Assembly: GCA_025200525.1 (NCBI GenBank)
Contig: CM045762.1
Span: 92,198,717-92,262,716, forward strand
Direction: 5' to 3'
DNA length: 64,000 nucleotides
Origin: Camellia lanceoleosa
Taxonomy: Eukaryota; Streptophyta; Magnoliopsida; Ericales; Theaceae
The notes beneath the pieces were generated by a model. It did no database searches. It saw nothing but the letters and a program-made list of their open reading frames with translations, and was not told the origin of the DNA. The position numbers were made by a program, and so were the translations under genes. Position 1 is the first letter of the stretch, and each line of letters opens with the position of its first letter. Below, piece after piece: positions 10,617 to 23,307 of the stretch.

Positions 10617-13600
10617 TCCACTCAGAGCTCGATTTTTTGCGCCTTTTGGAAGTCGAAATAAGCCTTACAGTTTAGACTCTCGCAGTTCTGAATCTGATTC
10701 CACCAGTACAATACGAAATAGATAATCACTAAAGAGTCCAAATCCAACAAATCTTTTGGAAAATCAATTTTGAATCAAATTGCCAAAAATGGACTGCTTT
10801 GCTAGATACAGAGTCTCCACCTAAATATTTTATTTTTGGAAAATTTAGGAAACCCATGACTCGTGCCAAAAGCCATGTGTCCGTCATCACCAAGATTGTC
10901 TCGGCTCGGGAACTTATGTACGAATGGGGAAGGTTATGAATGAATTTGAGCACCCCCGCTCGCTCGATTAAAGATTGGTCCCTATTAATCATGATATGTA
11001 TCTTATCTACATTATATGCTTTTGTTCCGATTATTAGGCTAGTATTACTATGTGATGCGCACACACAAGTACAGACTAATTTGCAAGAATTGGAACACTT
11101 GATTCATATTTGTTTTGAAAATTGTTTCGAATATGTATCATTTGAAAAAGTGATCGCATATAAACATTACTCAAATTTTTTTAATTCAAGCAACAAGCCT
11201 ACATCCACAGGCATTCAAACAGTTATAGCACTTAAGCAATTAGCCTCATGGCAAGCATGCTAGACATGGGAACATCAACATTCATGCAATATGCTAAAAC
11301 GAGTAAAGGCTCACCTAGTACTCCAAGCCAAAAATAAATATGAGTTAGAAAAATGCATGATTCCTAACTATGTGATGTGACTAATGCAACACATGAGATA
11401 TGCAATTACTAGGCTTGGCTACTAATATGCCATATGCATCAATGAAATAGCATGCGGTCTAAGCATGTATTCAAAGAAGTATTTAAACTAATAATGCAGT
11501 TAGAATGATTAACCGAACCTCGGTGCATGCAATACAAGTAAATGCAAACATGAAGTATGCTAATTGAAACATGATGTCCCTAAACTAACCATCATAAGCA
11601 GTTTTAATAAAACCGACAAAGACATGGGATTGGAAGACATATATATTATTACATTGCGCTTTCACGAAGAAGAGTCCGAATGAACTAAGCTAATTAACTA
11701 ACTAATTAAAACTAAGCTAATTATTACAAAACAAACGAATAAATAGCTAAACTACTTAACTAATTATTACAAACCGAATTAACTAACTATTCTAGTTATC
11801 TAATATTACAACATCACAACTAGTTAACTACTTTAACTAATTAAATAATTACAACACAAGTGCAATTAAAAGATGTAAGTAAGCTAAACAATTCAGCATT
11901 AACCTAACTACTACGCCTTGAGAAGTGAGGGATATTTATGCACATGCTCGGTTTTCACCCAAAAAGGCCACTATTTTGCTTCTGGAGAGCCTCTGTTGCA
12001 CAGAGAACACATACATTGTTGCCCACTTCTAGAATAACTCTGCTTTGCCTCACAAACAAACTGCTGAATTTTGCATCAGTGGCCGACCGGCCAGTGATGA
12101 GGCCTGCTAGCCACTAGTGATAGCCAGTCAGCCGCCCATAAAAAGTGGCTTGCTGGCCATAGCTACCCACTTTACCTTGCTACAACAGAGAACAAACAGA
12201 GCAATGTACAAAGTATTTTAAGGGTTTGTTTGCACAACTTACCCCTTCTTTTCATGAACAAATCAAAGGAATAGTGAGCTTAAGCCACAAGCCACAAACT
12301 ACCAACTCAAGCAATTTCATTACATGATGGCTTGTGAACCAAAGTGTGCAAGTTCAATAAATACAACAAAATGAGACTCTCAAAACCACCTTCCTATTAT
12401 GAATGATCAAGGGAAGTGGTGACCTTGGAACCTTGAATCATTTCATCACTAATGAGTATGAAATGGTTCAAGCTTCTATGTGTTCAATTAACGTCCGATT
12501 GAACACAACACTTATTATCTTGCTCCATTTTTTAGCCTCGATTTTAATTACTCCATTTTAAATTACCATCCATTCTTTAATTCATTAAGTCCAATGGTGA
12601 GTTTAAGTCCTCTAAATGGAAACAAGGCTCAAACCAAGTGTTATCTTGGGCATGAAAGAGACATCATACCATTGGTAATGAACCCCAAAGGGATTAAACC
12701 ATTAAGTATGACATCTCAATCTCATGGTTTAAACAAACAAGTTGTTTGAATCATTTTCAAAGCAAAACAAAAACCAAGAAAGGAGGGAGGTTGCAGAGGT
12801 GGTTAAGAGTGATCACAAGTATGGAAAGCCATAAATAAATGCAATCAACTCAAACAAGATGGTGTCTAAGGCCTAAAACATCAAACTCATAAGGACAATT
12901 ACACTACAACCATGCAAAACAAAGCTCAAATGCAACTATTAACCAAAAACAGTGCTAAAATAGTCTAAAATCAGTCCTAAAACATGCTGGAATTAAAACA
13001 AAAATAGCTAGAATAGTATGCTAAAACATGGAACATGCTAGGCTAGTAACCAAAACACAAGGAGGGGAGGTTAATCCCTCCAATTTTGGACTTCAAACCA
13101 TGATTTTAGCTACTGAAATAGCTTTGAAAATCAGTGTTTAAACACTCAAAAAAAGATAGTGCAAAGGTGGGAAATACAAGGGTAAAGGCCTTGAAAACAA
13201 AGTGTAAAGAATGGTGAACCACCCCTCATCGTTTATTGGCCTTAAAACCCAAGTTTCAGCCAAAAAATACAAAGTTTTTATAGTCTAAAAACAGTTAGAA
13301 AAATGTGCTGCAATGAAGACAAAAGTAGCTAAAATAATAAGCTAAAACATTGAGCAATTTAAGCTAGTAAACAAGCCAAAGGAGGGATAGCTAACCCCTC
13401 CATTTTTGGGACTTCAAAATCACTTTTTTAGCCTCTGAAAAACTCTAAAAATCAGTAATAAAAAGTTCAAAAAAGTTGAGGAAAGAATGGGAAACACAAG
13501 GGCAAAAGCTTAGAGAATAAGGTTCAAGGAATGGTGGTGAACCCTTCTATTTTTGGTAGCTTTAAGCCACAAGTTTCAGCCCATAAAAACAGTTGAAAAA

Positions 13601-14765
13601 TAGTTCAAAAACAATAAGAAAATATGGGAGACAATTAGTGTAGAGATGCTCAAAATTATACCTCTTGAAGCAAGGTTACTCTTTTGCTCACAAACCAATA
13701 AGTTCTCACTCTCAAGGGCTGAAATTTGGACTCAATAATCTCAACAAAGAGAGCTCCAATATTGGTTTAGGAAGTATAGAGAGAGGGTGTATAGGTTTCA
13801 AGATAGAGATAGAGAGAGAATTTCAAGTTTTGAAACTTTTGGAATTTTTTTCAACCTTAAACCATGAAGGAAGGTTCCCTATATATAAAAAATCAGCTCC
13901 TCAAGTCGAAAATATCAAGCCTGGAACAGCTGGCCAAAAATATCTAGGTTTTTCACTAGTGGCCGGCAGGCCAAAAGTGTGAATTGCCGGCCACCTGCTG
14001 GCCACATAAAATCTACTTTCAGGCCCGACTTCAAATGGGCATATTTCTTTCATGCAGACTCGGTTTTAAGTCATTCTTGAGTCTAAATTGAAGTCTCGGA
14101 AGTCTACTTGCCAATGGAGGTGGCCTCACATCTAAATTCTAAGTATGCAAAGAGATATGCCTATTTTAGTGAAGGTTGCTCATTTTTATCTTAACCGAAT
14201 TGATGCCTAATTTCAAACGGCCATATCTCCCTCATTCAGACACGGCTTTAGGAGATTCTTGAGTCTAAAATGAAGTCCCATAAGTCCACTTTCCAATGGT
14301 GGTGGCCTCACAGATAAAGTCTAAGTTTATAAAGAGATAAGCCTAATTTAGTGAAGGTCGCTCGCCTTCTCTCTCAACGGTTTCAAGCCCAACTTCTCCC
14401 CATCTAGTTTTCTTCCCTCTCCTCTAATTTTCTTCAACTCCAAATCTATAAATAAGAGGTTTAAAAGATTTTTCAAAGAGTTCACCCCTCTTCTATTTAT
14501 TTCCACTTTGTCCTTGCTCGTTTATCGAAAAGTGCAACATTTAACGAAATGCGAGTCTCGGAACATCGTAGAAACATTTTAAAAAATATTTTGAAAGAGA
14601 GGGTTTTAAGGTCTAAAATAGTTTTGGTCAAAATGGGGTGTAAGGTTGGGATTTGAAGCTCTTCTTGCTGAAGAAATCGAATGTTTGTACAGTGTAACTT
14701 TTATCATCGAGTGATCAACCTGAGGCATCCAAATCTTAAGGGCGATAAAAAATGAGGTGTCAACA
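10617..14765 (-). mobile_element. Second solo LTR of the same family, reverse orientation
   Basis: Read on the minus strand it starts TGTTGACACCTCATTTTTTA at 14765 and runs to about 10617. It aligns with the Ogre-like LTRs over the start block (CCCAACCTTACACCCCATTT, ACCCTCTCTTTCAAAATATT) and the terminal block (GGCGACTCTGTATC region). The lower end is worn and its boundary is uncertain by about 10 bp. The flanks CACTC and CACAC may be a degraded 5-bp target duplication. At 14027-14361 a 175-bp segment is tandemly duplicated. No internal domains remain. Confidence 0.75.
14027..14361 (-). repeat. 175-bp tandem duplication inside the minus-strand solo LTR
   Basis: Two consecutive copies each contain a CATAT(T/C)TC motif, a CGG(T/C)TTTA block, CCAATGG(A/T)GGTGGCCTCA and AGTGAAGGT(T/C)GCTC. 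The corresponding part of the LTR at 18886 (about 19300-19560) also carries two such blocks around a CCATTGGAAAG or CGTTGGAAAG motif, so the duplication is a family feature. Confidence 0.65.
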
Positions 14766-15391
14766 CACACCCACTTTAAAACACGTCTATCCGGTCATCC
14801 CCCTGGACATCTGGCGATTAATCAAAACGATTTTGGTTTTTCCTTTCTTTTTTTTTGCACATGTTATTTTTATATTTTAAATAAAAAATATTTTTAATTT
14901 TTTTTATGAATTTTGAATAGAATTTTAGGTTGTGTGTTGGGTTATAAGTTGTACATTTTTTAATCAAATATTATATATCACATCATTCATTTCAAATTCA
15001 ATTTGAAACTCTTTTCAAAACTTATAACCAAACAAATTTTTCACACTCAAATCATTCCAAAACTTACAAACTTAAATTCTAAAACTTTACCAAACGCTAC
15101 AAAGAATTTTCTAGAGAAAATCTAGAAATGGCTCACTGATCTTTTTGAGTTTGGTGATTGAAGCTGAAGAGAAGGGTATAATTTCTTGTTATATTTTAAT
15201 TTTATCTTAATTTAAAAAGAAATTGCATGTTACTGCAGTAAAGTGGACTATTCTATGTTAATTTAAATATTATTCAACAATTAACCATAATGCCATTATT
15301 TTGGTTCAGCTTAAAACTGACTCCTCCTCCTAGTGATGTTGCATTCTATTTTATTTTATTTTTATTTCCCAGTGAATTGGGGTCTTAATCT
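14766..15391. other. Spacer upstream of the ankyrin exon
   Basis: AT-rich sequence. A possible MITE-like stretch with TTATAACCAAACAAA lies at about 14920-15100, but its ends could not be paired. No upstream ankyrin exon was recognised here. Confidence 0.4.
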
Positions 15392-15403
15392 TTGTTTTTA
15401 AAA

Positions 15404-15946
15404 AATTTGCGATTATTCTTGAGACAAAGATTGAAGTATGTGTCATCTCTTATAGATGCACCTGACCGAAGAGGGAGGAAACCTCTTTCGTATGCAGCAT
15501 CCATAGGTTATGTTGATGGGGTTTGCTACATCCTGGACACATTTGTTGATTACACATACAAAAGAGATGGTGATGGGTCTTATCCCATTCATGAGGCATC
15601 GAGCCAAGGCCATATTGAAGTTGTTAAGGAGTTTCTACGGCGTTTTCCAGATTCAAGAGAGTTGCTAAACAAAGAAGGGCAAAATATTCTTCACGTTGCT
15701 GCTAAGAGTGGAAAAGCCAACATTGTTAGTTATATGCTTAAAGCCCCTGAGCTTGAGATGCTTATCAATGACACAGACGAAGATGGAAACACCCCATTGC
15801 TTTTGGCCACAAAGAATGCTCGTGCTGAGATAGTGAGCATTTTGACATGGGACAAGAGAGTTAGGTTAGAGATAAAGAATGGCGAAGGCTTTACCGCTTT
15901 AGATGCTGCTCTCACTTACGAGGGGACCACTCACTCAATTCACGAG
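15404..15946 (+). CDS. Ankyrin-repeat exon of an ACD6/ITN1-like ankyrin-PGG protein (5' incomplete)
   Basis: The exon encodes four to five ankyrin repeats, visible as GRKPLSYAASIGY, GSYPIHEASSQGHIEVVKEF, GQNILHVAAKSGKANIV and GNTPLLLATKNARAEIV, then WDKRV and GFTALDAAL. This order is typical of plant ankyrin/PGG membrane proteins, a large family with members in defence and stress signalling. The exon ends at GAG 15946 with a GT donor next to a TTA microsatellite. That phase-0 end fits the acceptor at 39207. The 5' side is unclear. There is no convincing start codon, and a second frame just upstream (residues FAIILETK) also looks ankyrin-like, suggesting a small frameshift near 15430. Earlier exons are not in the window. 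It may be part of a working gene with exons further upstream, or a 5'-truncated copy. Confidence 0.75.
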
Positions 15947-16389
15947 GTATTATTATTATTATTATTATTATTATAATTAATGATTCATTCATATCATTTT
16001 TTCCGTCTTAATTTGCTTGAGACTTTTACCGACAAGAATTTCAATAATGTGAATTTAAACTATAAAAATTGTGTAGATATAGAGGGTGCTGTATTATTAT
16101 TATTATTTTATTGACGTAATTATTATCAAAAAATAAATGTAGGGAAAAAATATAGAACCAAAAAAATCATCACCATGAAAAATTGTCAAGTTTAATTTAG
16201 TTTAGCTAACATAACCTTCGTCCACTAAATCATATGATTAAGGGTTATTTTGGATATTGTTTGGAGCAACTTCAATCATTTTCTTTATTTTTTACTAGCT
16301 AAAATATGAAATATATATATATATATATATATTTATTTATTTATTTATTTTATTACTTTAGTATTTGATTAAGATTATTACTTAAGACT

Positions 16390-16782
16390 ATGATCTTTTA
16401 ATTTTTTATTTGTTTAAGTTTCCTACTTCATTTATTTTCTTATTTTACAAGAATAGGATTGTTTGATCTCACAAGAATTATTTTTATTTTAATATTGTAT
16501 TTTCCTTTTAAAATATTCTTGACTAGCAAGAATATATCTTTTTCTTTTTTAGATTTCTTGATTAGCAAGAATTATTTTAGCATATTCACCCAAAAAAAAA
16601 AAGAATTATTTTAGCATAAATAAAGATGTAAGCCTTGGAACAATACAGTTGATATTTGATTAATATAAATAGAGAGTTTTCTCAATATTATTCGTTCGTG
16701 GAAAGAGTATTTCTAGTTAGGATTTGTTTGTGGTTTGATCTTGTTATTTGCTCTTCTTTCCGATATGCTTCCCTGCATCAGT
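16390..16782 (+). repeat. Tandem duplication, copy 1 (LTR-like sequence)
   Basis: This 393-bp unit begins GATCTTTTAATTTT and ends CGATATGCTTCCCTGCATCA. It recurs at 16828-17613 after a 45-bp spacer. It contains TATAAATAGAGAG, a promoter-like motif common in plant LTRs, but no LTR ends or target duplication were confirmed. It preserves the uninterrupted form of the site where the Mutator-like MITE sits in copy 2. Confidence 0.7.
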
Positions 16783-16827
16783 TGATGCAGATTGAATTTT
16801 AAAAACTATATATTTTATTTTATTAGA

Positions 16828-17613
16828 CTAGGATCTTTTAATTTTATTTATTTATTTAAGTTTCCTACATCGTTTATTTTTTTATTTTACAAGAATAGGA
16901 TTATTTGATCACAAGAATTATTTTTATTTCTTAATATTATATTTTCCTGTTAAAATATTATTGACTAGCAAGAATATTTATTTTCCTTTTTTAGATTTAT
17001 TGATTAGTAAGAATTATTTTAGTATAAATAAAGATGTAAGTCTTAAGACAATATAGTTGATATTTGACTTATAAAAATAGAGAGTTTCCTCAATACGGTC
17101 GTGATTGGTTGCTCGAGAGGGAAGGCTCGAAATTGGCTCGAAAAAGTGAGGGGCGGAGGAGGAGGAGGAGGAGGGAGAGGCTGGAAGAGGGGCGGAGGAG
17201 GAGGAGGAGCGGAGGGACTGGAGGGGGCCAACATATCGAGGCGGAGGCGGAGGCGGGAGGCGGAGGCAGAGGAGGGGCAGCGGCGGGGGGACGATCGGCG
17301 GATGCGGGGCTGCGACGGCGGAGGGCTGCCTCCTCCTCTCTCTCTCTCTCTCTCTCCCTTTCTCTCTCTCCCTCTCCCTCTGTTTCAGACGAAGAAGAAG
17401 AAGACCAGCATGAGGAAGACGAAAAAAAAAAAAAAACAGCCCAAAACGACGTCGTTTTGGGCTGTCGAGCCGTTCGAACCGCGAAAGTTTCGAGCTACCA
17501 CGCATTTTCCTTCTCAATATTATTTGTTTGTAAAAAGAGTATTTCTAATTCGGATTTATTTGTGGTTTAATTTTATTATTTGTTCTTCTTTTCGATACGC
17601 TTTCCTGTATCAG
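16828..17613 (+). repeat. Tandem duplication, copy 2, interrupted by a MITE
   Basis: It matches 16390-16782 throughout (AAGAATAGGATT, GACTAGCAAGAATAT, AATAGAGAGTTTCCTCAATA) except for the 415-bp insert plus 9-bp duplication at 17096-17519. The duplication therefore predates the insertion. Confidence 0.75.
17096..17510 (-). mobile_element. Mutator-like MITE, copy 2 (415 bp)
   Basis: It is inserted in the second copy of the tandem duplication and flanked by a 9-bp direct repeat with one mismatch, TCCTCAATA (17087-17095) and TTCTCAATA (17511-17519). In the opposite orientation it shows the same order as copy 1 at 3203: palindrome, homopolymer, CTT/GAA block, GA-rich tract, GC-rich block with GGCCCCCTCCAGTCC, CCT/GGA triplets. 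The inverted ends share GGT(A/T)GCTCGA and GGCTCGA. Its central palindrome (17436-17465) is a perfect 30 bp centred on GACGTC. The ORFs at 17014-17667 are its low-complexity frames. Confidence 0.8.
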
Positions 17614-18840
17614 GGCCGTTTGTACAATTCATTATGTGACTATTTGAAAACTATGATGCTATTTTAGAATTCCTATACCTTTCAAAAAAAAAAATTTACT
17701 GTAGCTAAACGTTGGCCCAAGTATTAACCATTGCCATAAATTGAAGAGGCGTAATTTATTTTTTTTGTAATGTCTATATATTTTTAGATTTTATTAATGA
17801 GTATTTTAATATTGAGTAAGAAAATTAAAAAAGATTGTGCATTCTTTACCGTACATATTTTGTAAATATTGGTACAGTCATCTCAAGTTTCTTTAACAAT
17901 TCTCGTAGGACAACGTTTATATTTGTTCCAACAAAACTAGTTATCTAGAAATTATATCAAAAAACTTAGAATGTAAAGGTGTGGTTGAGATTGAATTAGT
18001 AAATTGTGAGACTCACATATAAAATGAACTAGATCACACATTGATATTTTTGGTTAAAATTCTCAATAATAATTCAAGGTATATAGTATTACTCATGTTT
18101 TTTAAATATTTGTCTTGAAAATCTCTAGTCTCTTCCCTGTTTATTCTTTTAATTTTTAATTTAGTTTTGAAAATTTGAAATCACTAGAGGATGGCAATTT
18201 GTACAATATATTAATCTTATAGAATGTAATTTCCAAAATTACAGGGAGCGATTCGTATTTTAATCAAATCTCAGGGGGTGTATTTGTAATTTACCCTATA
18301 ATTTATTTTAAGACTTATATCCATATTTTTTTATACTGTCCATGATGCACTTGTTATAAATAACATTATTTTTTTGATATTTCTCGAAATCAATCGTAAA
18401 AAGTTACGTGAAATATTTTTGTAAATTTTTTCGATATTGTAATTAATAAGTGCCCCCTCTAATTTAATTTTCTGGCTCTGCCACTATGTGCAAGTGACTA
18501 GGAAAAACTCTCAACTATGCGCGGTGTAGTTCGGTACGATTTGAGAAAAAAATCAAAATCAAATCGTGTATAACATATTGGCAAATTTAATATTTTGTAA
18601 TCAAATTGTCGTTTGGGAGGTTTGACGGTTTCAACCTATTATAATTATCAAATATTTGTATAATATATAATACTAATTTACATAATATTTTTCATATATA
18701 TAACACTAACTGATTTTACATAATATTTTTTGTATATATAACAATAATTTGTACCAAATTTCACATCTTAGATTTTCTTATAGTAATTTTTATTTTCATA
18801 TTTTATTGAAAGTAAAAAAAAATATATATGTACTAACTGT
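17614..18840. other. AT-rich intronic DNA
   Basis: No gene was recognised. A repeated TATATATAACA(C/A)TAA motif at about 18690-18745 and a stretch at 18235-18295 resembling the dispersed repeat phrase at 48.7 kb are the only structure seen. Confidence 0.45.
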
Positions 18841-18885
18841 CACTATAACAAAAACACATTTTAGTAAAACCATACTAATGGCATG
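18841..18885 (+). mobile_element. CACTA-like element, left fragment
   Basis: It begins CACTATAACAAAAACACATT and continues ACTAATGGCATG up to the LTR retrotransposon. It pairs with the terminal inverted repeat at 37965-37989 (complement CACTACAACATTTTCTTAGT). The rest of the element lies beyond the retrotransposon at 36493. Confidence 0.65.
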
Positions 18886-21800
18886 TGTAGACACCCCATT
18901 TTTGACCGCCCTTAAAACTTGGACGCGATTGATGGTTTACATGGTGGAGAAAGGTATGCAGGGCAAAGGTTCAATTTCTTCGACAAGAGGAGAGTCAAAT
19001 CCCAACCTTACACCCCATTTTGGACCAAAGCTATTTTGAATGGTTTTTAGACCTTAAAACCCTCTCTTTCAAAATATTTTTGAAATAAAGTTTCTACAAT
19101 GTTCTGAGGCTCACATTTCGTTAAATGTTTAAGCTTTTGATGAAACCGAGTCAAGACAGTAGAAATGAATGAAAGAGAGATGAAATCTTTGAAAATCTTT
19201 CAAAACACCATACTTAGGGGTTTGGAGTTGAAGAAAAGAAGAGAAGAGGGAAGAAACCCAGTTAGGGGAGAAAATGGGCATGAACTGTTAAGAGAGAGTC
19301 GAGCAGCCCTCGCTGAATCGGGCCTATTCATTTGCATACTTGGAATCCAGCTATGAGGCCACCACCGTTGGAAAGAAGACTTCTGGGGCTTCATTTTGCA
19401 CTCAAGAATCTCCTAAAGCCAATTCCAGATAGGGGAGATATGGTTGGTTGAAGTAGGGCATCACTCTGGTTGGACCGAATCTGCTTTGCTTCACCAAAAC
19501 GGGCATAACTTTTTGCACAGGAGGAATTTTAATGCAAGGTTTGTTCCATTGGAAAGATAACTTCCGGGGCTTCAATTTGGACACCAGGCCGACCACCTTT
19601 GGACTTCCCAATCACTGGCCGACCACCTTTCTTTCCGGCAGACACATTTTTTGTTCTGAAAAACCAGAAAAAGTAGCAGGCCGACCATAAAAGGTGGTCG
19701 GCCGACTACTTATGCCCAGAAAGCCCAAAATTGATAGATATTCTCCTTTTATCTGTCTTCCACAACCTCCAGCTGTCCTTAAATGAGATATTTTCGAGCC
19801 AACTCTGATGTTTGCCATATATGAGTTATATCTCTCATTTTTCAAAGATAATCTTCCTAAGCAAGTTTTGGGAGCTTCTCACTCTAAAAAAACCCCTCTC
19901 TCTCTTGAAATTCCAAAGCCAAATCTCAGCCTCTCTCTCCGGCTCTTGCTTTGGTGCGCATAGTAAGAGCTATACTTGGAGATATACATCTCCTTTGCCT
20001 AGGCACCCTTGATCAAACTCAACTACCATTGGGCTGAGGTTCTTTGATTATCATTTTGAGCTCCAAAATCTGGTTTTAGCTCAGAGTTTGGACCCCTTTT
20101 GCTGCTGGAGTTCTTGGCTACAAGGGTAATATACTCTTTCCCTCTTTTGGTCTTCATTTTGCTCCTTATTTTTGCCATACTTGCTTGCATTTTTGGACTT
20201 CGAGCTGAATTGTAAAGTGTTTTATTTTGAGGCCCTTTTCAACTTTTTTTATGGACACTTTGCTGTTTGAGGTCATCTACTTCCTAGTTTGTTCAATCTC
20301 GCTTTTAGGGCTAATTTTGCATCCTATTTTAGCCTTACTTGAAAGCATTTTCGAGATTTATTATAAACTAAAAAAGATCTTGTTTTGAACTCCTCTTCAA
20401 GTTTGGTTGAGGTCTCTTTTCTATTTGGGGTTATCTTCCCCTGTACATGCTTCATTTCCTCATGATTAGGGCTATGCATTAGAGCATTCGCATTGGCCTT
20501 GGTTTGGCCTCTAGCCACTAAAATCCCGTGGATTTTTAGTGGCTTAGATATATTTTTGAGAGCCAAAATCAGAGGGGGGTGACCCTCTCTCTCCTTGTCT
20601 TGTTTGGTGGCCTTTTTGGCCTTCCAAAGGACCCCCTATTTTCAAGCTTCCAAGCATTGTTTCTATTATTTTTTAGTGGGTTTTAGGACCTCCATAACTC
20701 ATTTTCAGAGTTGGTTTTGCTATGCTAAGTGTCCATCATGCATGTATGGAACAACCCTCTTTTTGGCCTTCCAAAGGACCTCATAGTTGCATGCTTCTAA
20801 GCCTTGTTTCAGGGCCCTTTTGGTGAGTTTTAGGGCTGTCATAATTGATTTCTAGAGTTAATTTTTCCATGCTAAGTGTTTATCTTGTATGTGTTGAGTA
20901 ACCCACTTCATAGCCCTCCAAAGGAGCCCATCATTTTTGCATGCATTGGCTACATTTCAGTGCTTATTTGGGCATATTTTCATATATTTTATTCACTGTT
21001 TTTGGCTGGTTTGATGAGATCTCATGTGCATCATATAGTTGTAATACAACTTATGCTTACTAGCCAATGTTGCATGTTGTTTTAGCCCATCATGTTAGCA
21101 TTTTTTAGCCATGCTTTAAACTAGTAATGTGCATGTTTTGGGACTTCCTTGGCTTTGTCTTTGTGCTTGATGGCCAAATAATGCTTGCTTTGCATAGTTA
21201 TAGTTCAATACATGTGCTTAGCTTTGAGTTTCAGGGCTTATTTCATGCATTGGGTGCCATATTTCCATGTTTCGGGACCATTTAGCATCATGTTTCAGTG
21301 CTAGAAATTACATGTTTGTATGCCATCTTTCATCCCTTGCCATGCTTTGGTAGAGTGTCATTTCATGCCTTAGGTTCAGTCCCTGGTATCCGTGCATGTG
21401 TGCATGCATTTTGGTTGTCTCATTTTCATCTTATGGCCGTTGATATGAGTGTGGCTGAGGTCCACTCATATTTGTGTAAGCCCATCTTGCATTGAGTATG
21501 CCATTCCATAGCATTGAGTATGCTAGGTTGCATGTTAGAGCATCGTGTATGCTATGTTACATCGAGCATTGTGTATGCCATTTCATCGCATTGCGTATGG
21601 TAGGTTGTATGTTAGTCGCATTCATGCATGTCATGCATATTGCATTGTGTTTGGGATAGGAGTTAGCCCAAACACAGGAAACGAGGGACGTTTCGTACTC
21701 TAAGTGACGGAACGTGTCTCAATTCCCAGTCGCCGACACTTCGAATTATCCATGATGGAGTCTCGGTCTTGTTGTGTTTATATGTGCATTCATTTCACAT

Positions 21801-23304
21801 CAAGTCGTGCAATTCGACTCCTCGGCCATCATGCATCAAAATGCGTGATTGGTGGCACGAGGATCGAGGTATGCATACATATGTGAAAATACTTTGCCAT
21901 GCCCCTTTCTTGCTCTCTGTTGTAGCACATCAAGAATCAACAGCTTTCTAGAGCCTTGCACAGTATTCCGGGATTAATTGCAAACAGAGGCAAACCGGGC
22001 ATCGCAATGGATTTCCGCGCAAGGCAACTCAAGCATGCATCATTCATCATTCGGAGCAGAGCTGAGGCAATCCGTAGTTTGCATGCTAGTTTACTGCTTT
22101 CCTAGTTAATTTGTTAATTAATTAGAGTTTTGTACTTATTCGGACTGTATTATTTATTCGGACCCTCCGAGGAGAGCAATGTTGTAATAAGTGTGCGTGT
22201 GTGTGATGTATGTCTTCCAACCCCACGTCTTTCTCCCTTTTATTTACCAGCTTATGATAGTTGGTTTTAGGGCATGTTTCAATTAGCATACTTATGCTCG
22301 CATGTTTGCATCCATTCATCTGTCTTGCATACACCGGGCTCGGCGCATCATACTAACTGCATTGTATTTCAATTCCAAGTTGAATACTTGTTAGTTGTAG
22401 CATTTCACATGCCATCTTTAGAATAGCCGAGCCTACTATAGTTGCATTTTGCATGTGTTGCATTAGGCATTTCTGTATAGTTAGGATCATGCATGGATTT
22501 CTAACATAGCTTTTGTTTTGGCTTGGAGTACTCGGTAAGTTTTATGCTTTAGCATCCTTGCATGTGTGTGAGTGACTGCCATGATAGCATGCTTGCCATA
22601 AGGCTATTTGCTTATGTGATATACTTGCCTGAATGCCTGTGGGTGAAGGTTGGGTTATTTGGATTGGAACAATGCATTGACTGTGAGTTTTAAGCCCACT
22701 AGATAGTGGCAAAATCATGTTTTCTAAGCCCACCCGAAAGTGGCAAATCCATGTCTTAGCCTACTTGCAGGTAGCACCATCAAACCATTTACAAATAAAC
22801 AAACATGAAATGTGTTGTTCCAATTCAGATGATCCAGTCTGTACTTATATGCTATGCGCATCACATAGTAATTCTAGGCTAATAACCGGAATAAGAACGC
22901 ATAATGTTTTCAAAACTAGATATCATGGTTAGTAGAGGCCGATCTTTGATCGGCGAAGGGTGCTCACGGTGACCTTCCCAATCATACCCAAGTCCCCGAG
23001 CGAGGCAACTTTGGTGATGACGGACCACGTGGCCTTAGGCAACGAGTCGGGGTTTCCTAAATTTCCCCAAAATAAAATATTTAGGTGGCGACTCAGTGTC
23101 GCAAAAGCGATCCATGTTTGGCACTTCTTTCAAAAAATCTGTTTTTAAAAATGATTTGCCGGATTTGGACTCTTTGATGATTCATCGGTCTTGCATTGCA
23201 CTCTGCGAGATTAGATACAGGACCGTGACATTGAGTCCTGAACGGTAGTGAGCCCAATAGAACAAAACGGGGGATTTTCCCCTGGACGTTCCGAGACGTT
23301 TACA
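18886..23304 (+). repeat. 5' LTR of the Ogre-like element
   Basis: It spans TGTAGACACC to GAGACGTTTACA, 4419 bp. By eye, about 13 differences from the 3' LTR occur in the first 230 bp (5-6%), so this is an old insertion compared with the element at 52 kb. At 19679-19703 it carries a hairpin with a 9-bp perfect stem, GGCCGACCA / TGGTCGGCC. The short ORFs in it are not genes. Confidence 0.9.
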
Positions 23305-23307
23305 GTT

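Noticed and set aside
17014..17667. Long overlapping ORFs on both strands (up to 188 codons)
   Set aside because: They come from the GC-rich and triplet-repeat content of the 415-bp MITE and read across its insertion boundaries.
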